The notes below the pieces were generated by a model. It was not told the DNA's origin. It saw only the letters and a list, made by a program, of their open reading frames with translations, and did no database searches. DNA of 64,000 nt, taken from contig DLHO01000016.1 of the NCBI GenBank assembly GCA_002483265.1, positions 71,674-135,673 on the forward strand, written 5' to 3'. Source of the stretch: Flavobacteriales bacterium UBA7666 (GTDB taxonomy: Bacteria; Bacteroidota; Bacteroidia; Flavobacteriales_D; Crocinitomicaceae). Below, piece by piece: positions 51,011 to 60,011 of the stretch. The position numbers and the translations under genes were made by a program. The first letter of the stretch is position 1. Each line of letters starts with the position of its first letter.

Positions 51011-52837
51011 ATGATTCGATTATCAGAAAGTCTACCATTACTTAAGCGAAAGTATCGACTTTTGTTCTTTCTGTTCATATATTGTTCATTCATAGGCTTT
51101 TCTCAGCAAAAGAAATACAATCACGAAAAGTTCAATCAGGAAATACAGACTCTTCGAGAAGAAATGATTGTGGATATCTCGAAAGCAAATGAAACCCTTC
51201 GGTTTTTAGACAATAAGTACAGCGATTTCCATAATGCGGAGATTAATTATAGTCTGACTATTAAGAAAATCAAATTCTTTAGTGCTTATGGGGATTATGC
51301 ACGTGTGAAGTTTGAGATCAATAAAGCCAAACGATTCCAGTATTTCTTTAAAGTTAAAAAGCAGGATAAATTGTACTTGGATCTGTACAGTGCGGTTTAT
51401 GAAAGTTTAGGGCAAAATTATGATCTGCTGATCGAAAAAACGAAGAAAATTTTGAGCGAATCCGATAAAACGGATAAATACCTATTGCTCCAATGCCGAT
51501 TAGTCCTTTCCAATTGCTATAGTGAAAAAGGAGATTTCGAAAAAGCGCTCAATCAAATTAAAGAAGCGAAACTATTGGCCGGTAAAATGAGTGCCGCCTA
51601 TAGTTTTCAAGTATCAAATTCGGCGGGGCAAGTGTATTTCTTTAACAATAGTATTCGTAAGGCGATTCAGGAATTTCAATCTGCCAAAAAACTTGCTCAA
51701 ATCAATCATTGGAAATATGCTGAGCAATATGCAAATGCAAGTTTGGGTGAAATTTATTTGTATACCGATCAACTGGATCTCGCAAAGCCGTATTTCGATA
51801 AGGTTCTGAAGAATGAAAAGTCTACGGAATTACGAGACTTGTTTCAGGTGTATGGGTGCTTGGAACACTATTATGAACTGAAGAAAAATAAAGATTCATC
51901 TTATTACTACTCCATTAAAAGAAATGAAATCGATGACCTTTTGGAAAATCTTCGAAGTGAAAACCTGGTATTCGAATTGGAAAAGGATTTTCAAACAGAA
52001 TCCAATCAGTATTTACTGGAGGAGGAGCGTGGTAAAAATCAACAGCTCAGATTAATTTTGATTCTGATTCTGATGAGTATTATAGTGATAATAAGCATTT
52101 CCTATTTATTTATTCGTCAAAAAAGTGATTCAAATAAAGTACTTCAGCTGCAAAAGGAGGAAATTGATGACAAGAATAAAGAGATTTCGAATTCCTTGGC
52201 AATGAAGGAAAACCTTCTGAAGGAAATTCATCATCGGGTAAAGAATAATTTACAAGTCGTTTCCAGTATTTTGAATCTTCAATCGCGGAATGTTCGTGAT
52301 CCGGAGGCTCTTCGCATTTTGGAAGAAGGGAAAGAACGTATTCGTGCGATTGCTTTGATTCACAATCAATTGCACTTAAACAATGATTCTGCTTATGTTG
52401 AAATGGGAGCATACTTGAATAAATTGATTTCACAGATGGCGGAATCGTTTTCCAGTTACAACAAAAAAATTGAGGTAAGAGTAAATGTCGAAGAGATTAA
52501 TTTGGCAATCGATTATGCAGTTCCTGTCGGATTAATTATGTGTGAATTACTTTCAAACTCCTACAAACATGCCTTCTTGAAACAAAAGGTAGGTGTTATT
52601 GAGATTGAATTAAAGAATAATCACGAAAAGAGTCTGAATTACGAACTTCTTGTAAAAGATAATGGAATAGGATATAAGGGGAAAACTGAGTTTTTAGAAC
52701 AATCTTCAACAGGTGTAGAAATTATTGGGGCTTTTATTCAGCAGTTGGATGCAAAATATACATATCTGAATGACGGTAAAGGTTTCGGTTTGTTTATCCA
52801 ATTTGCAATTGATGAACGTCATTCTAAGTTCAATTGA
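51011..52837 (+). CDS. TPR-containing sensor histidine kinase (HisKA_2 type)
   Basis: A 608-residue kinase. It has an N-terminal signal/membrane segment (about residues 14-32), a helical TPR-rich sensor (about 80-310, e.g. ALNQIKEAKLLAGKM, KPYFDKVLKNEKS), a transmembrane helix (about 343-366) and a coiled linker. The HisKA_2 dimerisation motif LLKEIHHRVKNNLQVVSSIL places the phosphoacceptor at His407, and the ATPase domain follows with CELLSNSYKHAF and KDNGIGYKGK. The ATG at 51011 starts just before the membrane segment. There is no response regulator beside it; the next gene is a WYL regulator, so its partner is elsewhere. Confidence 0.9.
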   Translation: MIRLSESLPLLKRKYRLLFFLFIYCSFIGFSQQKKYNHEKFNQEIQTLREEMIVDISKANETLRFLDNKYSDFHNAEINYSLTIKKIKFFSAYGDYARVKFEINKAKRFQYFFKVKKQDKLYLDLYSAVYESLGQNYDLLIEKTKKILSESDKTDKYLLLQCRLVLSNCYSEKGDFEKALNQIKEAKLLAGKMSAAYSFQVSNSAGQVYFFNNSIRKAIQEFQSAKKLAQINHWKYAEQYANASLGEIYLYTDQLDLAKPYFDKVLKNEKSTELRDLFQVYGCLEHYYELKKNKDSSYYYSIKRNEIDDLLENLRSENLVFELEKDFQTESNQYLLEEERGKNQQLRLILILILMSIIVIISISYLFIRQKSDSNKVLQLQKEEIDDKNKEISNSLAMKENLLKEIHHRVKNNLQVVSSILNLQSRNVRDPEALRILEEGKERIRAIALIHNQLHLNNDSAYVEMGAYLNKLISQMAESFSSYNKKIEVRVNVEEINLAIDYAVPVGLIMCELLSNSYKHAFLKQKVGVIEIELKNNHEKSLNYELLVKDNGIGYKGKTEFLEQSSTGVEIIGAFIQQLDAKYTYLNDGKGFGLFIQFAIDERHSKFN

Positions 52838-52871
52838 GTTTTTTTTGATACCTTAGATTGAAAGTTTTATT

Positions 52872-53891
52872 ATGCCCCATATTAAGAATGCCTTGTTGAG
52901 ATTTCGGATTATTGATCGCGCACTGCGAAATAATTACAACCCCTACCCAACAAAAGCACAATTGCGTGAGGCTTGTGAAGATGCATTGTTTGGAAGTGTG
53001 GATGGAGCAAATATTTGTGATTCTACTATCGAAAAAGACATGTTTGCCATGAAAATGGAACACGATGCACCGATCAAATATTCCAAAAGATATAACGGAT
53101 ATTACTACAGCGATCCTGAATTTTCCCTGGATGAAATCCCGTTAAATGAATCCGATATTGAAGCGATCCGCTTTGCTGCAAATACACTAAGTCAGTTTAA
53201 GGACGTAGGAATGTTCAAACAATTTGGTTTCGCGATCGATAAAATTGTGGATCGTGTAAACATCTCAAACGATATTAATGACAAATCGATTGACCGTTTT
53301 GTTGAGTTTGAAACGCCGGTTTCTTCTCGTGGAAGTGAATTCCTGAATCCAATCCTCAATGCAATCAAAAACGGGAAAGTGATTTACTTTGATTACGAAA
53401 GTTTCCAAACCCAGAAGCGAAAAGCCCGAAAAGTGCTTCCGCTTTTACTGAAGGAATATCGAAATCGCTGGTACTTGCTTTGCTATGATCTCGTTAAAGA
53501 AGGAATTATAACCTATGGTTTGGATCGGATCTATGAACTTCAGGAATCAGAAGAAGTATTCCGATCACCGATTTCATTTAACCCGGATCAATTTTTCGAA
53601 CACGCAATCGGAATTACAGCAAGTAACGGCAAGCCTGAGACGGTCGTTTTCAAAGCCGATAATATTGCGGCGAAATACATCGAGTCACAACCTTTTCATG
53701 CTTCTCAGCAAATTGTCAAGGAAGGAAAAAACAAGACAACTTTCGAAATGAAAGTGTTTATCTCCGAAGAGTTAATTCGTAGTATTCTCAGTTATGGAGG
53801 CGAAATCATTGTGACCGAACCTGAATTATTGCGCACCCATATCATGGATCGGATCAAAGCAATGGTCGAAAACTATCGTTCTATTTCTTAA
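52872..53891 (+). CDS. WYL-domain transcriptional regulator
   Basis: A 339-residue regulator. The N-terminal ~85 residues are a winged-helix DNA-binding part (FRIIDRALRNN, then CDSTIEKDMFAMKME). The WYL ligand-sensing domain occupies about 165-245 (KVIYFDYESFQTQKRKARKV, LLKEYRNRWYLLCYDLVKEG, YGLDRIYEL), and a C-terminal WCX part follows. WYL domains bind nucleic-acid or nucleotide ligands and often control defence or DNA-repair genes. Here no defence genes are adjacent. Its stop overlaps the convergent T9SS cargo gene by 11 bp. Confidence 0.88.
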   Translation: MPHIKNALLRFRIIDRALRNNYNPYPTKAQLREACEDALFGSVDGANICDSTIEKDMFAMKMEHDAPIKYSKRYNGYYYSDPEFSLDEIPLNESDIEAIRFAANTLSQFKDVGMFKQFGFAIDKIVDRVNISNDINDKSIDRFVEFETPVSSRGSEFLNPILNAIKNGKVIYFDYESFQTQKRKARKVLPLLLKEYRNRWYLLCYDLVKEGIITYGLDRIYELQESEEVFRSPISFNPDQFFEHAIGITASNGKPETVVFKADNIAAKYIESQPFHASQQIVKEGKNKTTFEMKVFISEELIRSILSYGGEIIVTEPELLRTHIMDRIKAMVENYRSIS

Positions 53892-54978
53892 TCAGAATCT
53901 GAGAATTTGTTTTGGATTTTATAATGAAAACACCTGCTTGCTGATCTCTGAAATAAACTTCCGAATAGCCATTGTAGGAAGTTATCGTTAAGTCTTTAGA
54001 AATGTCTTGGCCAATGGAGTTGAGAATGAACAAATTTTCAAGTTCTGTTTTATCTCCAAAAACGCGTACCCTTTCCGTTACGGGATTTGGAAAAACGCGA
54101 ATTTCATTGGCTCCGATTTCAAGCTCATTGTTAAACGATACAGATTTCAGAACAGTTTTTGCACCGTCAAAATCGTATTGATTCAGTCTGTAATAACTGA
54201 TTCCTTCGAGTGGCTGGAGATCTATTTCCTGATATTCTTTTGGAGTTGTGCTTTCACCGGCAGCTTTTGTTGTTAAAAGTCTGTTCCAATCCATTCCATT
54301 TGCAGAACGTTCAATTTCGAAATAATTGCTGTTATTTTCAGATTCTGTTCCCCATTCCAAAAGTGCATATTGATTGATCTTTATTGCTGAGAAATCTATA
54401 AATTCTACCGGAAGAGCACTTCCCTGGGTGAAATGAATGGTTCCGTTGAGACTCCTGTTTGCTGTAATCGTATTGAACGGATAGGTGATACCAATTCCAC
54501 CCATAACTGCCATGTCTCCATTGGACGTGATAGTTGAATAACCGGCATTTGTTGTGGTGAGAAGTCCGGTAGAGAGAATGGGATTGGATGCAGTGATGTA
54601 GAACCCAAAGGTTTCTCCGGCTGGAATAACCAGATTGACAGGAATGCTCAATGGCGTTGCAGAATTTAATCCGATACTCAAAATAGAACCAGCTGATCCA
54701 ATCAGAGTCCAGTTAGCGGCAGTGTTTTCTGATCCGACATACGATCCGGTTTTGTAATAAACTTCATAGCCTCCGATAGACAAGGCTGGCAGATTCGCAT
54801 CAAAACAGAAAATGGTAACTGTATTTGTGGCAGAGATGTCAAACATAACTCCTTTGTTGGAAGCATTGCTTGCATATGGTGCTACTAAATCTGATCCAGA
54901 AGCCGTGCATTGTGCAAAAAATGCTTGTGAACCAATTAAAAGGTAGCATGTGAATGAGAGAAATGTGGATTTCAACAT
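53881..54978 (-). CDS. T9SS cargo protein, copy 1 of a tandem pair
   Basis: A 365-residue exported protein with a signal peptide (about residues 1-22, ending QAFFAQ). The N-terminal half is a beta domain (SNKGVMFDISATNTVTIFCF, YYKTGSYVGSENTAANW, IPVNLVIPAGETFGFYIT). A second domain starts at about 190 (ALPVEFIDFSAIKINQYALL, TESENNSNYFEIERS), a pattern common in T9SS cargo. The C-terminal ~80 residues are a type A sorting signal (IRVFPNPVTERVRVFG, QQAGVFIIKSKTNSQILIKK). The ATG at 54978 is chosen for the signal peptide. Its neighbour at 55126-56223 is a clear paralogue of the same length and order. Confidence 0.85.
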   Translation of the reverse strand: MLKSTFLSFTCYLLIGSQAFFAQCTASGSDLVAPYASNASNKGVMFDISATNTVTIFCFDANLPALSIGGYEVYYKTGSYVGSENTAANWTLIGSAGSILSIGLNSATPLSIPVNLVIPAGETFGFYITASNPILSTGLLTTTNAGYSTITSNGDMAVMGGIGITYPFNTITANRSLNGTIHFTQGSALPVEFIDFSAIKINQYALLEWGTESENNSNYFEIERSANGMDWNRLLTTKAAGESTTPKEYQEIDLQPLEGISYYRLNQYDFDGAKTVLKSVSFNNELEIGANEIRVFPNPVTERVRVFGDKTELENLFILNSIGQDISKDLTITSYNGYSEVYFRDQQAGVFIIKSKTNSQILIKK

Positions 54979-55125
54979 GACCGGAATAAATAATAATGGT
55001 TGTTGGCAAGTTAATGAATTGCAAATGAACAAAACAAATTTTTAACAGTCCAAAAGAAAAATTTAACAGTTGGAGAATGGGATCTCACCAATTGAGGAAA
55101 AATGATTGTGATCTCTTTATAACAG

Positions 55126-56223
55126 CTATTCCTTGATAAGAATCGTGGATAAGGTTTTAGATTTTAGAATAAAAAATCCAGGTTTTTGACCGCTAAGATC
55201 AATCTCTAAATAGTCCGCATGCTTGTGAACGGATAATTGATCCGTGATATTTTGTCCGATCTGATTCAGAAGGACCAACTCCCGCAATTCACTTTCCTCA
55301 CCATAAATTCGTGTCATTTCTTTCGCAGGATTCGGAAATAGATGTAATTGATTGGAAAACAACCTGGGAATATTGTTCCATCCAATGGTTTTCAATAAAG
55401 TTCTTTCTCCATCCAGATCAATTTGATAGAGGCGATAATAGCTAATCGCATCTAAAGGCTGGGTGTCAATTTCCTGATACGATTTTACAACCGTACTTTC
55501 TCCTACTGCCTTTGTTTTGAAAAGTTTATTCCAATCTTGCGCGTTTGAAGACCGCTCAATTTCATAGTAATCACTGTTGTTTTCAGATTCTGTTTCCCAT
55601 TCCAGCAAAACAGATTGATTTATCGCAGTAGCAGTAAAGTCTTTAAATTCAACCGGAAGCACATTTCCGAGGGCGTAATGAACCGTTCCGTTAAAGCTTC
55701 GATTATTGTAGTTTGTTAAAAATGGATATGCTTTTCCAATTCCACCTGCAATACTAATATTTGCATCCGAAGCAATGGTTGTATATCCGGCATTATTGGT
55801 ATACCGAATTCCGGTAGTTGCAGCAACATTTGTTGCCGTGACATAAAAAGCATAGGTTTGTCCGGATGGAATGACCAAATTAAGCGGAATATCCATTGGA
55901 GACGGAGTGTCAAACCCTACGCATGGAACCGAAGGATTAGAACCAATTAATGTCCATGCTGCGGCATTGTTCTCAGATCCGACATAGCTTCCCACTTTGT
56001 AATAAATTTCATAGTTTCCGTTGGAACCAAGAATCAAATTGAGATCAAAACACAGAAGTGTAACGGTATTCGTTGCGACGATATTGAACATTTCACCTTT
56101 GTTGGAATTGTTACTAACATACGAGGTCGCTAAATTCGTACTGGATAAAGAACACTGAGCTACTGCTCCTTGATGAAAAAAGATAACAAAGTATAGAATT
56201 GTGAGAATAGTGGACTTGAACAT
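55126..56223 (-). CDS. T9SS cargo protein, copy 2 of a tandem pair
   Basis: A 365-residue paralogue of the preceding gene, with the same domain order: signal peptide (ending GAVAQ), N-terminal beta domain (SNKGEMFNIVATNTVTLLCF, YYKVGSYVGSENNAAAW), middle domain (LPVEFKDFTATAINQSVLLEW) and type A C-terminal signal (LHLFPNPAKEMTRIYG, KPGFFILKSKTLSTILIKE). By eye more than half of aligned residues are identical to copy 1. The two genes lie 147 bp apart in the same orientation, so each may have its own promoter. Function unknown; likely surface protein. Confidence 0.85.
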   Translation of the reverse strand: MFKSTILTILYFVIFFHQGAVAQCSLSSTNLATSYVSNNSNKGEMFNIVATNTVTLLCFDLNLILGSNGNYEIYYKVGSYVGSENNAAAWTLIGSNPSVPCVGFDTPSPMDIPLNLVIPSGQTYAFYVTATNVAATTGIRYTNNAGYTTIASDANISIAGGIGKAYPFLTNYNNRSFNGTVHYALGNVLPVEFKDFTATAINQSVLLEWETESENNSDYYEIERSSNAQDWNKLFKTKAVGESTVVKSYQEIDTQPLDAISYYRLYQIDLDGERTLLKTIGWNNIPRLFSNQLHLFPNPAKEMTRIYGEESELRELVLLNQIGQNITDQLSVHKHADYLEIDLSGQKPGFFILKSKTLSTILIKE

Positions 56224-56363
56224 AACCGTATTTTAGCGGAGGCAAATTTAATTAATTTTAAGTATAATTACTGATCTTGAGAGTCCTATTGAAATTTCAA
56301 TACCGATTCGAGCACCCCGGAAGATTTATCTTGAAATTGGGAGTGCTGGGAATTGCCTTTTTC

Positions 56364-56371
56364 TATCTTTG
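56364..56371 (+). promoter_or_regulatory. Bacteroidota -7 promoter box (TATCTTTG) for the paaG-like gene
   Basis: Exact TAnnTTTG match 15 bp before the ATG at 56387. A possible stem AGCACCCC/GGGAGTGCT lies just upstream (about 56311-56347). Confidence 0.55.
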
Positions 56372-56386
56372 CTAAAAAAAATAAGA

Positions 56387-57160
56387 ATGACACTGATTCA
56401 AGAATTCAAAAATGGAGTTTGCACACTTACATTGAACAGACCTCAGGTTTTCAATAGCTTTAATAAAGAAATGGCAATGACTTTGCAAAAAGCGTTGGAT
56501 GATTGTGAGAAGGATGATTCTGTTCGTGCAATCGTTATTAAAGGAGAAGGAAAAGCATTTTGTGCCGGACAAGATTTAGCTGAAGCAACGGATCCGAATG
56601 GTCCGGAAATGCAGTCCATTGTGAAAGATCATTACAATCCGATCATTGAACGAATCAGAAATATTGAAAAGCCTATAATCGCAGGAGTAAATGGAGTTGC
56701 TGCAGGAGCAGGTGCAAACATTGCTTTGGCTTGTGATTTGACCATAGCGAAGGAATCTGCATCATTCATTCAGGCATTTTCAAAGATCGGTTTAATACCG
56801 GATTCGGGAGGAACATTCTTCTTGCCGCGTTTGGTTGGAATGCAAAAAGCACTGGCTTTGATGATGACCGGAGAAAAGGTTTCAGCAAGTGATGCGGTTG
56901 CAATGAATATGATTTATAAAGCAGTTTCCGATGATTCATTTGAAGATGAGTTGACAAAACTGGCTGAAAATATGGCTTCGATGCCGACTTACGGTTTGGG
57001 TTTGACGAAAAGAGCGATGAATGCAAGTTTCACAAATAATTTAACGGAGCAACTGGCAGTTGAAGAGCAATTACAAACTCTTGCAGGGAAATCAGTAGAT
57101 TTTGCAGAAGGAGTAAATGCATTTATGGAAAAAAGAACCCCGATTTTTAAGGGGAAATAG
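56387..57160 (+). CDS. PaaG-like enoyl-CoA hydratase/isomerase
   Basis: A 257-residue crotonase-fold enzyme of usual length. The oxyanion-hole segments are GKAFCAGQDLAEA and AGVNGVAAGAGANIALACD; the catalytic acidic position lies in SKIGLIPDSGGTFFLPRLVG, where Asp replaces the usual Glu-containing form, as in PaaG-type isomerases (1,2-epoxyphenylacetyl-CoA isomerase). PaaG works in phenylacetate breakdown with PaaH, whose homologue lies one gene downstream. The paaABCDE oxygenase genes are not in the window, so a general beta-oxidation role remains possible. The ATG at 56387 is used because the frame's earlier start overlaps the -7 box. Confidence 0.82.
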   Translation: MTLIQEFKNGVCTLTLNRPQVFNSFNKEMAMTLQKALDDCEKDDSVRAIVIKGEGKAFCAGQDLAEATDPNGPEMQSIVKDHYNPIIERIRNIEKPIIAGVNGVAAGAGANIALACDLTIAKESASFIQAFSKIGLIPDSGGTFFLPRLVGMQKALALMMTGEKVSASDAVAMNMIYKAVSDDSFEDELTKLAENMASMPTYGLGLTKRAMNASFTNNLTEQLAVEEQLQTLAGKSVDFAEGVNAFMEKRTPIFKGK

Positions 57161-57215
57161 TATTCTGGTTACTAGTAAAAAGTCCATTCATTCACGAGAA
57201 ACAATAACAGATACA

Positions 57216-58289
57216 ATGAATAAATTTACCTATACAATGCTTCTTTGTTGTTTCGTAAGCAATGCGAACGCTCAAAATTCGTATGACCCAAAATACCTCA
57301 TTCCTTATAATGATCGTGGTAAATGTGGATGGTCGGACACTCTCGGTGTTATGCGAGAAACTCCGAAATTTGACAGCACTGGGTTTTTCCATGAATATGA
57401 GAGTATTTATTACGCTGATGTATTAACGGATGGAGGTGTCGCAACATATATTTATCAGCTTGGTTTGTCAAGTCCAAATGGATATCTTTCGGGTTCTTTT
57501 TATAAGAAAATCTTAATAAAAAACAATCTAAGTTTTATTAAGGACAATAAAGGGAATTACGGATTGTTCAATTATAAAACTCAAAAAATTCTTGTACTCC
57601 CACAGTTTACTAATTATGTAACTGATGAGACTGGAATTGGTTTTGTTATGTTCAAAGGAGTAAACGGTAAGTTATTTCAATACAATATAAAAACCAATAA
57701 ACTCAAAGAAACGGAATTTAATGAATTTATTGAAGACCGTAAAACCGAAGCTGTAACCTATAAAAAAGATAACGGACTGTGGTTTAAAATGACGGAAGCT
57801 GGAGGCTTTTTGGAAGTTGAGGAGCCGGTAATTGAAACTGAATCAATGGATTATTTGTTTGGAGATGATTTTTTTAGTCTGTCGGATCCAGAATTCAAGT
57901 TTCATTCTGCATCCGGTTATTCAATAGTTACTCCTGAAAAATCCAAAGTTTATTCAACAATCGAATTAGGAAGATACGGTGTACTTGAAGTTGTTTGTCG
58001 TTCTGGTAAATTTGGCTTAGTAGATAATTCACTGAAAGAGTATCTTCCATATGCATATGATTTTATTGATATTGACTACATAAATGGATATTTCATGCTT
58101 TTCAAAGAAGGTAAAATGGGAGTGAAAATGATAACCTCGACATATCCGATGATTCAGCCGAAGTATGACTTTATGGAGCATTATATAAATTTAAAAGTTT
58201 CAAAAAGCTGGTCATTTGTTTTGTTTAATGTTGTTAAGAATGGAATGACTGGTTATGTCGGAGAAAATGGAGTGGAATATTTTAAATAG
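57216..58289 (+). CDS. Exported WG-like repeat protein
   Basis: A 357-residue protein with a signal peptide (about residues 1-18, ending SNANAQ). It contains WG-like repeats without the strict Trp-Gly: NKGNYGLFNYKTQKILVLPQ, RSGKFGLVDNSLKEYLPYAY and EGKMGVKMITSTYPMIQPKY. The general fold is the same as that of the WG-repeat protein near 1-2.2 kb. Function unknown. It lies between the paaG-like and paaH-like genes on the same strand: its start is 55 bp after paaG and its stop codon nearly touches the paaH start, so it is likely co-transcribed. Confidence 0.68.
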   Translation: MNKFTYTMLLCCFVSNANAQNSYDPKYLIPYNDRGKCGWSDTLGVMRETPKFDSTGFFHEYESIYYADVLTDGGVATYIYQLGLSSPNGYLSGSFYKKILIKNNLSFIKDNKGNYGLFNYKTQKILVLPQFTNYVTDETGIGFVMFKGVNGKLFQYNIKTNKLKETEFNEFIEDRKTEAVTYKKDNGLWFKMTEAGGFLEVEEPVIETESMDYLFGDDFFSLSDPEFKFHSASGYSIVTPEKSKVYSTIELGRYGVLEVVCRSGKFGLVDNSLKEYLPYAYDFIDIDYINGYFMLFKEGKMGVKMITSTYPMIQPKYDFMEHYINLKVSKSWSFVLFNVVKNGMTGYVGENGVEYFK

Positions 58290-58291
58290 TG

Positions 58292-59440
58292 ATGAGTAAA
58301 GACATGAAAATAGGAGTACTAGGCGCTGGAACAATGGGCGCTGGAATAGCACAAGTTGCCGCACAAAGTGGACATAATGTAGTTTTGGTAGATGTGAATC
58401 CGGTGCAATTGGACAAAGCAAAATCGTCTTTGGTCAAAGTACTTGATCGCATGATCGAAAAAGGAACTTTAGATGAAGCAGGAAAGAGCAATTTATTGAA
58501 CAACTTGCAATTTTCTACTCAATTATCGGATTTCAGAGGCAGCGGATTGGTCATTGAAGCCATTGTCGAAAAGCTCGAAGTGAAACACGCCGTTTTCAAA
58601 GAAATCGAAGAAATTGTTGGAATGGATTGCATGATTGCTTCAAATACTTCCTCCTTATCGATTGCTTCTATTGGTTCTGTGTTGAAATTGCCTTCGCGTG
58701 TGATCGGAATCCATTTTTTCAATCCCGCACCTTTAATGCCATTAGTGGAAATCATTCCTGCAGTTCAAACAAGTGAAGAGACTTTGTCTGCTGCGAAATC
58801 GATCATTGATTCGTGGGGTAAATTGACCGTAGTTTGTAAAGATACACCGGGGTTCATCGTGAATCGGGTTGCACGACCTTTTTATGGGGAAGCTTTGCGG
58901 ATCTATGAAGAAGGAATTGCAGATTTTGCAACAATCGACTGGGCTATGACAGAATTAGCCGGATTTAGAATGGGACCTTTCACACTGATGGATTATATTG
59001 GAAACGATATCAATTATACCGTGACCGAAACCGTTTTCGCAGCATTTTATTATGATCCGCGTTTCAAACCGTCATTTACGCAGAAAAGGCATATGGAGGC
59101 AGGCTTTTTTGGACGAAAAACTGGAAGAGGTTATTACGATTATTCGGAAGGAGTTACATTGCCTGCTCCAAAGAAGGATGAAAAAGTGGGGCAGCAAATC
59201 GTTGACCGCATTTTAGCGCTATTGATCAATGAAGCTTACGACGCGCTGTTTTTGAATGTTGCGAGCAGAGAAGATATTGATACTGCAATGACCAAAGGAG
59301 TGAATTATCCCAAAGGATTATTGGCTTGGTCGGAAGAAATCGGATTGAAAACTGTTCTTGGAAGATTGGAAGATTTGTTTCAGGAATATGGCGAAGATAG
59401 GTATCGTCCGAATCCACTATTGAAACGATTAGCGAAATAG
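58292..59440 (+). CDS. 3-hydroxyacyl-CoA (3-hydroxybutyryl-CoA) dehydrogenase, PaaH-like
   Basis: A 382-residue NAD-dependent dehydrogenase. The Rossmann motif KIGVLGAGTMGAGIAQVAAQ is near the N-terminus, and the family signature HFFNPAPLMPLVEIIPAVQT and KDTPGFIVNRVARPFYGEAL follow. Residues about 185-280 and 290-382 are two consecutive C-terminal dehydrogenase domains, the second ending NPLLKRLAK, as in the longer PaaH forms; shorter enzymes have only one. It oxidises 3-hydroxyacyl-CoA to 3-ketoacyl-CoA. The ATG at 58292 is chosen; the codon before it is GTG overlapping the previous stop. Confidence 0.87.
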   Translation: MSKDMKIGVLGAGTMGAGIAQVAAQSGHNVVLVDVNPVQLDKAKSSLVKVLDRMIEKGTLDEAGKSNLLNNLQFSTQLSDFRGSGLVIEAIVEKLEVKHAVFKEIEEIVGMDCMIASNTSSLSIASIGSVLKLPSRVIGIHFFNPAPLMPLVEIIPAVQTSEETLSAAKSIIDSWGKLTVVCKDTPGFIVNRVARPFYGEALRIYEEGIADFATIDWAMTELAGFRMGPFTLMDYIGNDINYTVTETVFAAFYYDPRFKPSFTQKRHMEAGFFGRKTGRGYYDYSEGVTLPAPKKDEKVGQQIVDRILALLINEAYDALFLNVASREDIDTAMTKGVNYPKGLLAWSEEIGLKTVLGRLEDLFQEYGEDRYRPNPLLKRLAK

Positions 59441-59445
59441 ATGTT

Positions 59446-59483
59446 ATAAAATAGGGGCATAAAATTTTATGCCCCTATTTTAT
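59446..59483. terminator. 38-bp perfect palindrome acting as bidirectional terminator
   Basis: ATAAAATAGGGGCATAAAA (59446-59464) is followed directly by its exact reverse complement (59465-59483). T-rich arms on both sides make it a terminator for both the paaH-like and osmC genes, which converge here. Confidence 0.85.
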
Positions 59484-59485
59484 TT

Positions 59486-59896
59486 TTATACCAATTCTGC
59501 TTCCAATGTAATTTCAAAGCTAAATGCCCCACTAACCGGACAGTTTTTTTCTGCGCCTTTTGCGATACGCTGAAATTCATCGTCTGAAATTCCGGGAACT
59601 TTCGCTGTTAATTTCAAAGCTGAAAGTGTTATTTTCCCATTGTCCAATGTAATACTTGAACTCGTTTTCAATTCTCCCGGAGTGTAACCGGCTTCTGTTA
59701 AGTCGGCACTCATTTTCATGGTAAAACAACCAGCATGCGCTGCTGCTAATAATTCTTCCGGATTTGTACCAACACCTTCTGCAAAACGTGAATTGAATGA
59801 ATATTGTGTTTGGTTTAATGTGGTACTTTGCGTTGTGATGTGTCCGCTTCCTTCTTTAACTGTTCCGTTCCAAACGGCTTCTGCTTTTCTTTTCAT
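59486..59896 (-). CDS. OsmC family peroxiredoxin
   Basis: A 136-residue OsmC-type protein that reduces organic hydroperoxides with thiols. The redox Cys pair is present: Cys57 in AAAHAGCFTMKMSADL and Cys118 in EKNCPVSGAF. The rest matches the family (EGVGTNPEELLAAAHAG, LTAKVPGISDDEF). It is in the cytosol. An AraC-type regulator lies 115 bp upstream on the same strand and could control it. Its start at 59896 is followed by a spacer with no clear promoter box. Confidence 0.92.
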   Translation of the reverse strand: MKRKAEAVWNGTVKEGSGHITTQSTTLNQTQYSFNSRFAEGVGTNPEELLAAAHAGCFTMKMSADLTEAGYTPGELKTSSSITLDNGKITLSALKLTAKVPGISDDEFQRIAKGAEKNCPVSGAFSFEITLEAELV

Positions 59897-60011
59897 GATG
59901 TTTTTTCTTTAGATCCTGTCCGCCGCAACGAATCATCAGGATTGATGTGATTGAATGATGAAACAAAATTACGTCGGAAGTGAATCTTAAAAAAGAGAAA
60001 ATTGGTTGTTT

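Noticed and set aside
53881..53891. Overlap of WYL and T9SS genes suspected of a frameshift
   Set aside because: The genes are convergent; both reading frames end with natural stops and complete domains.
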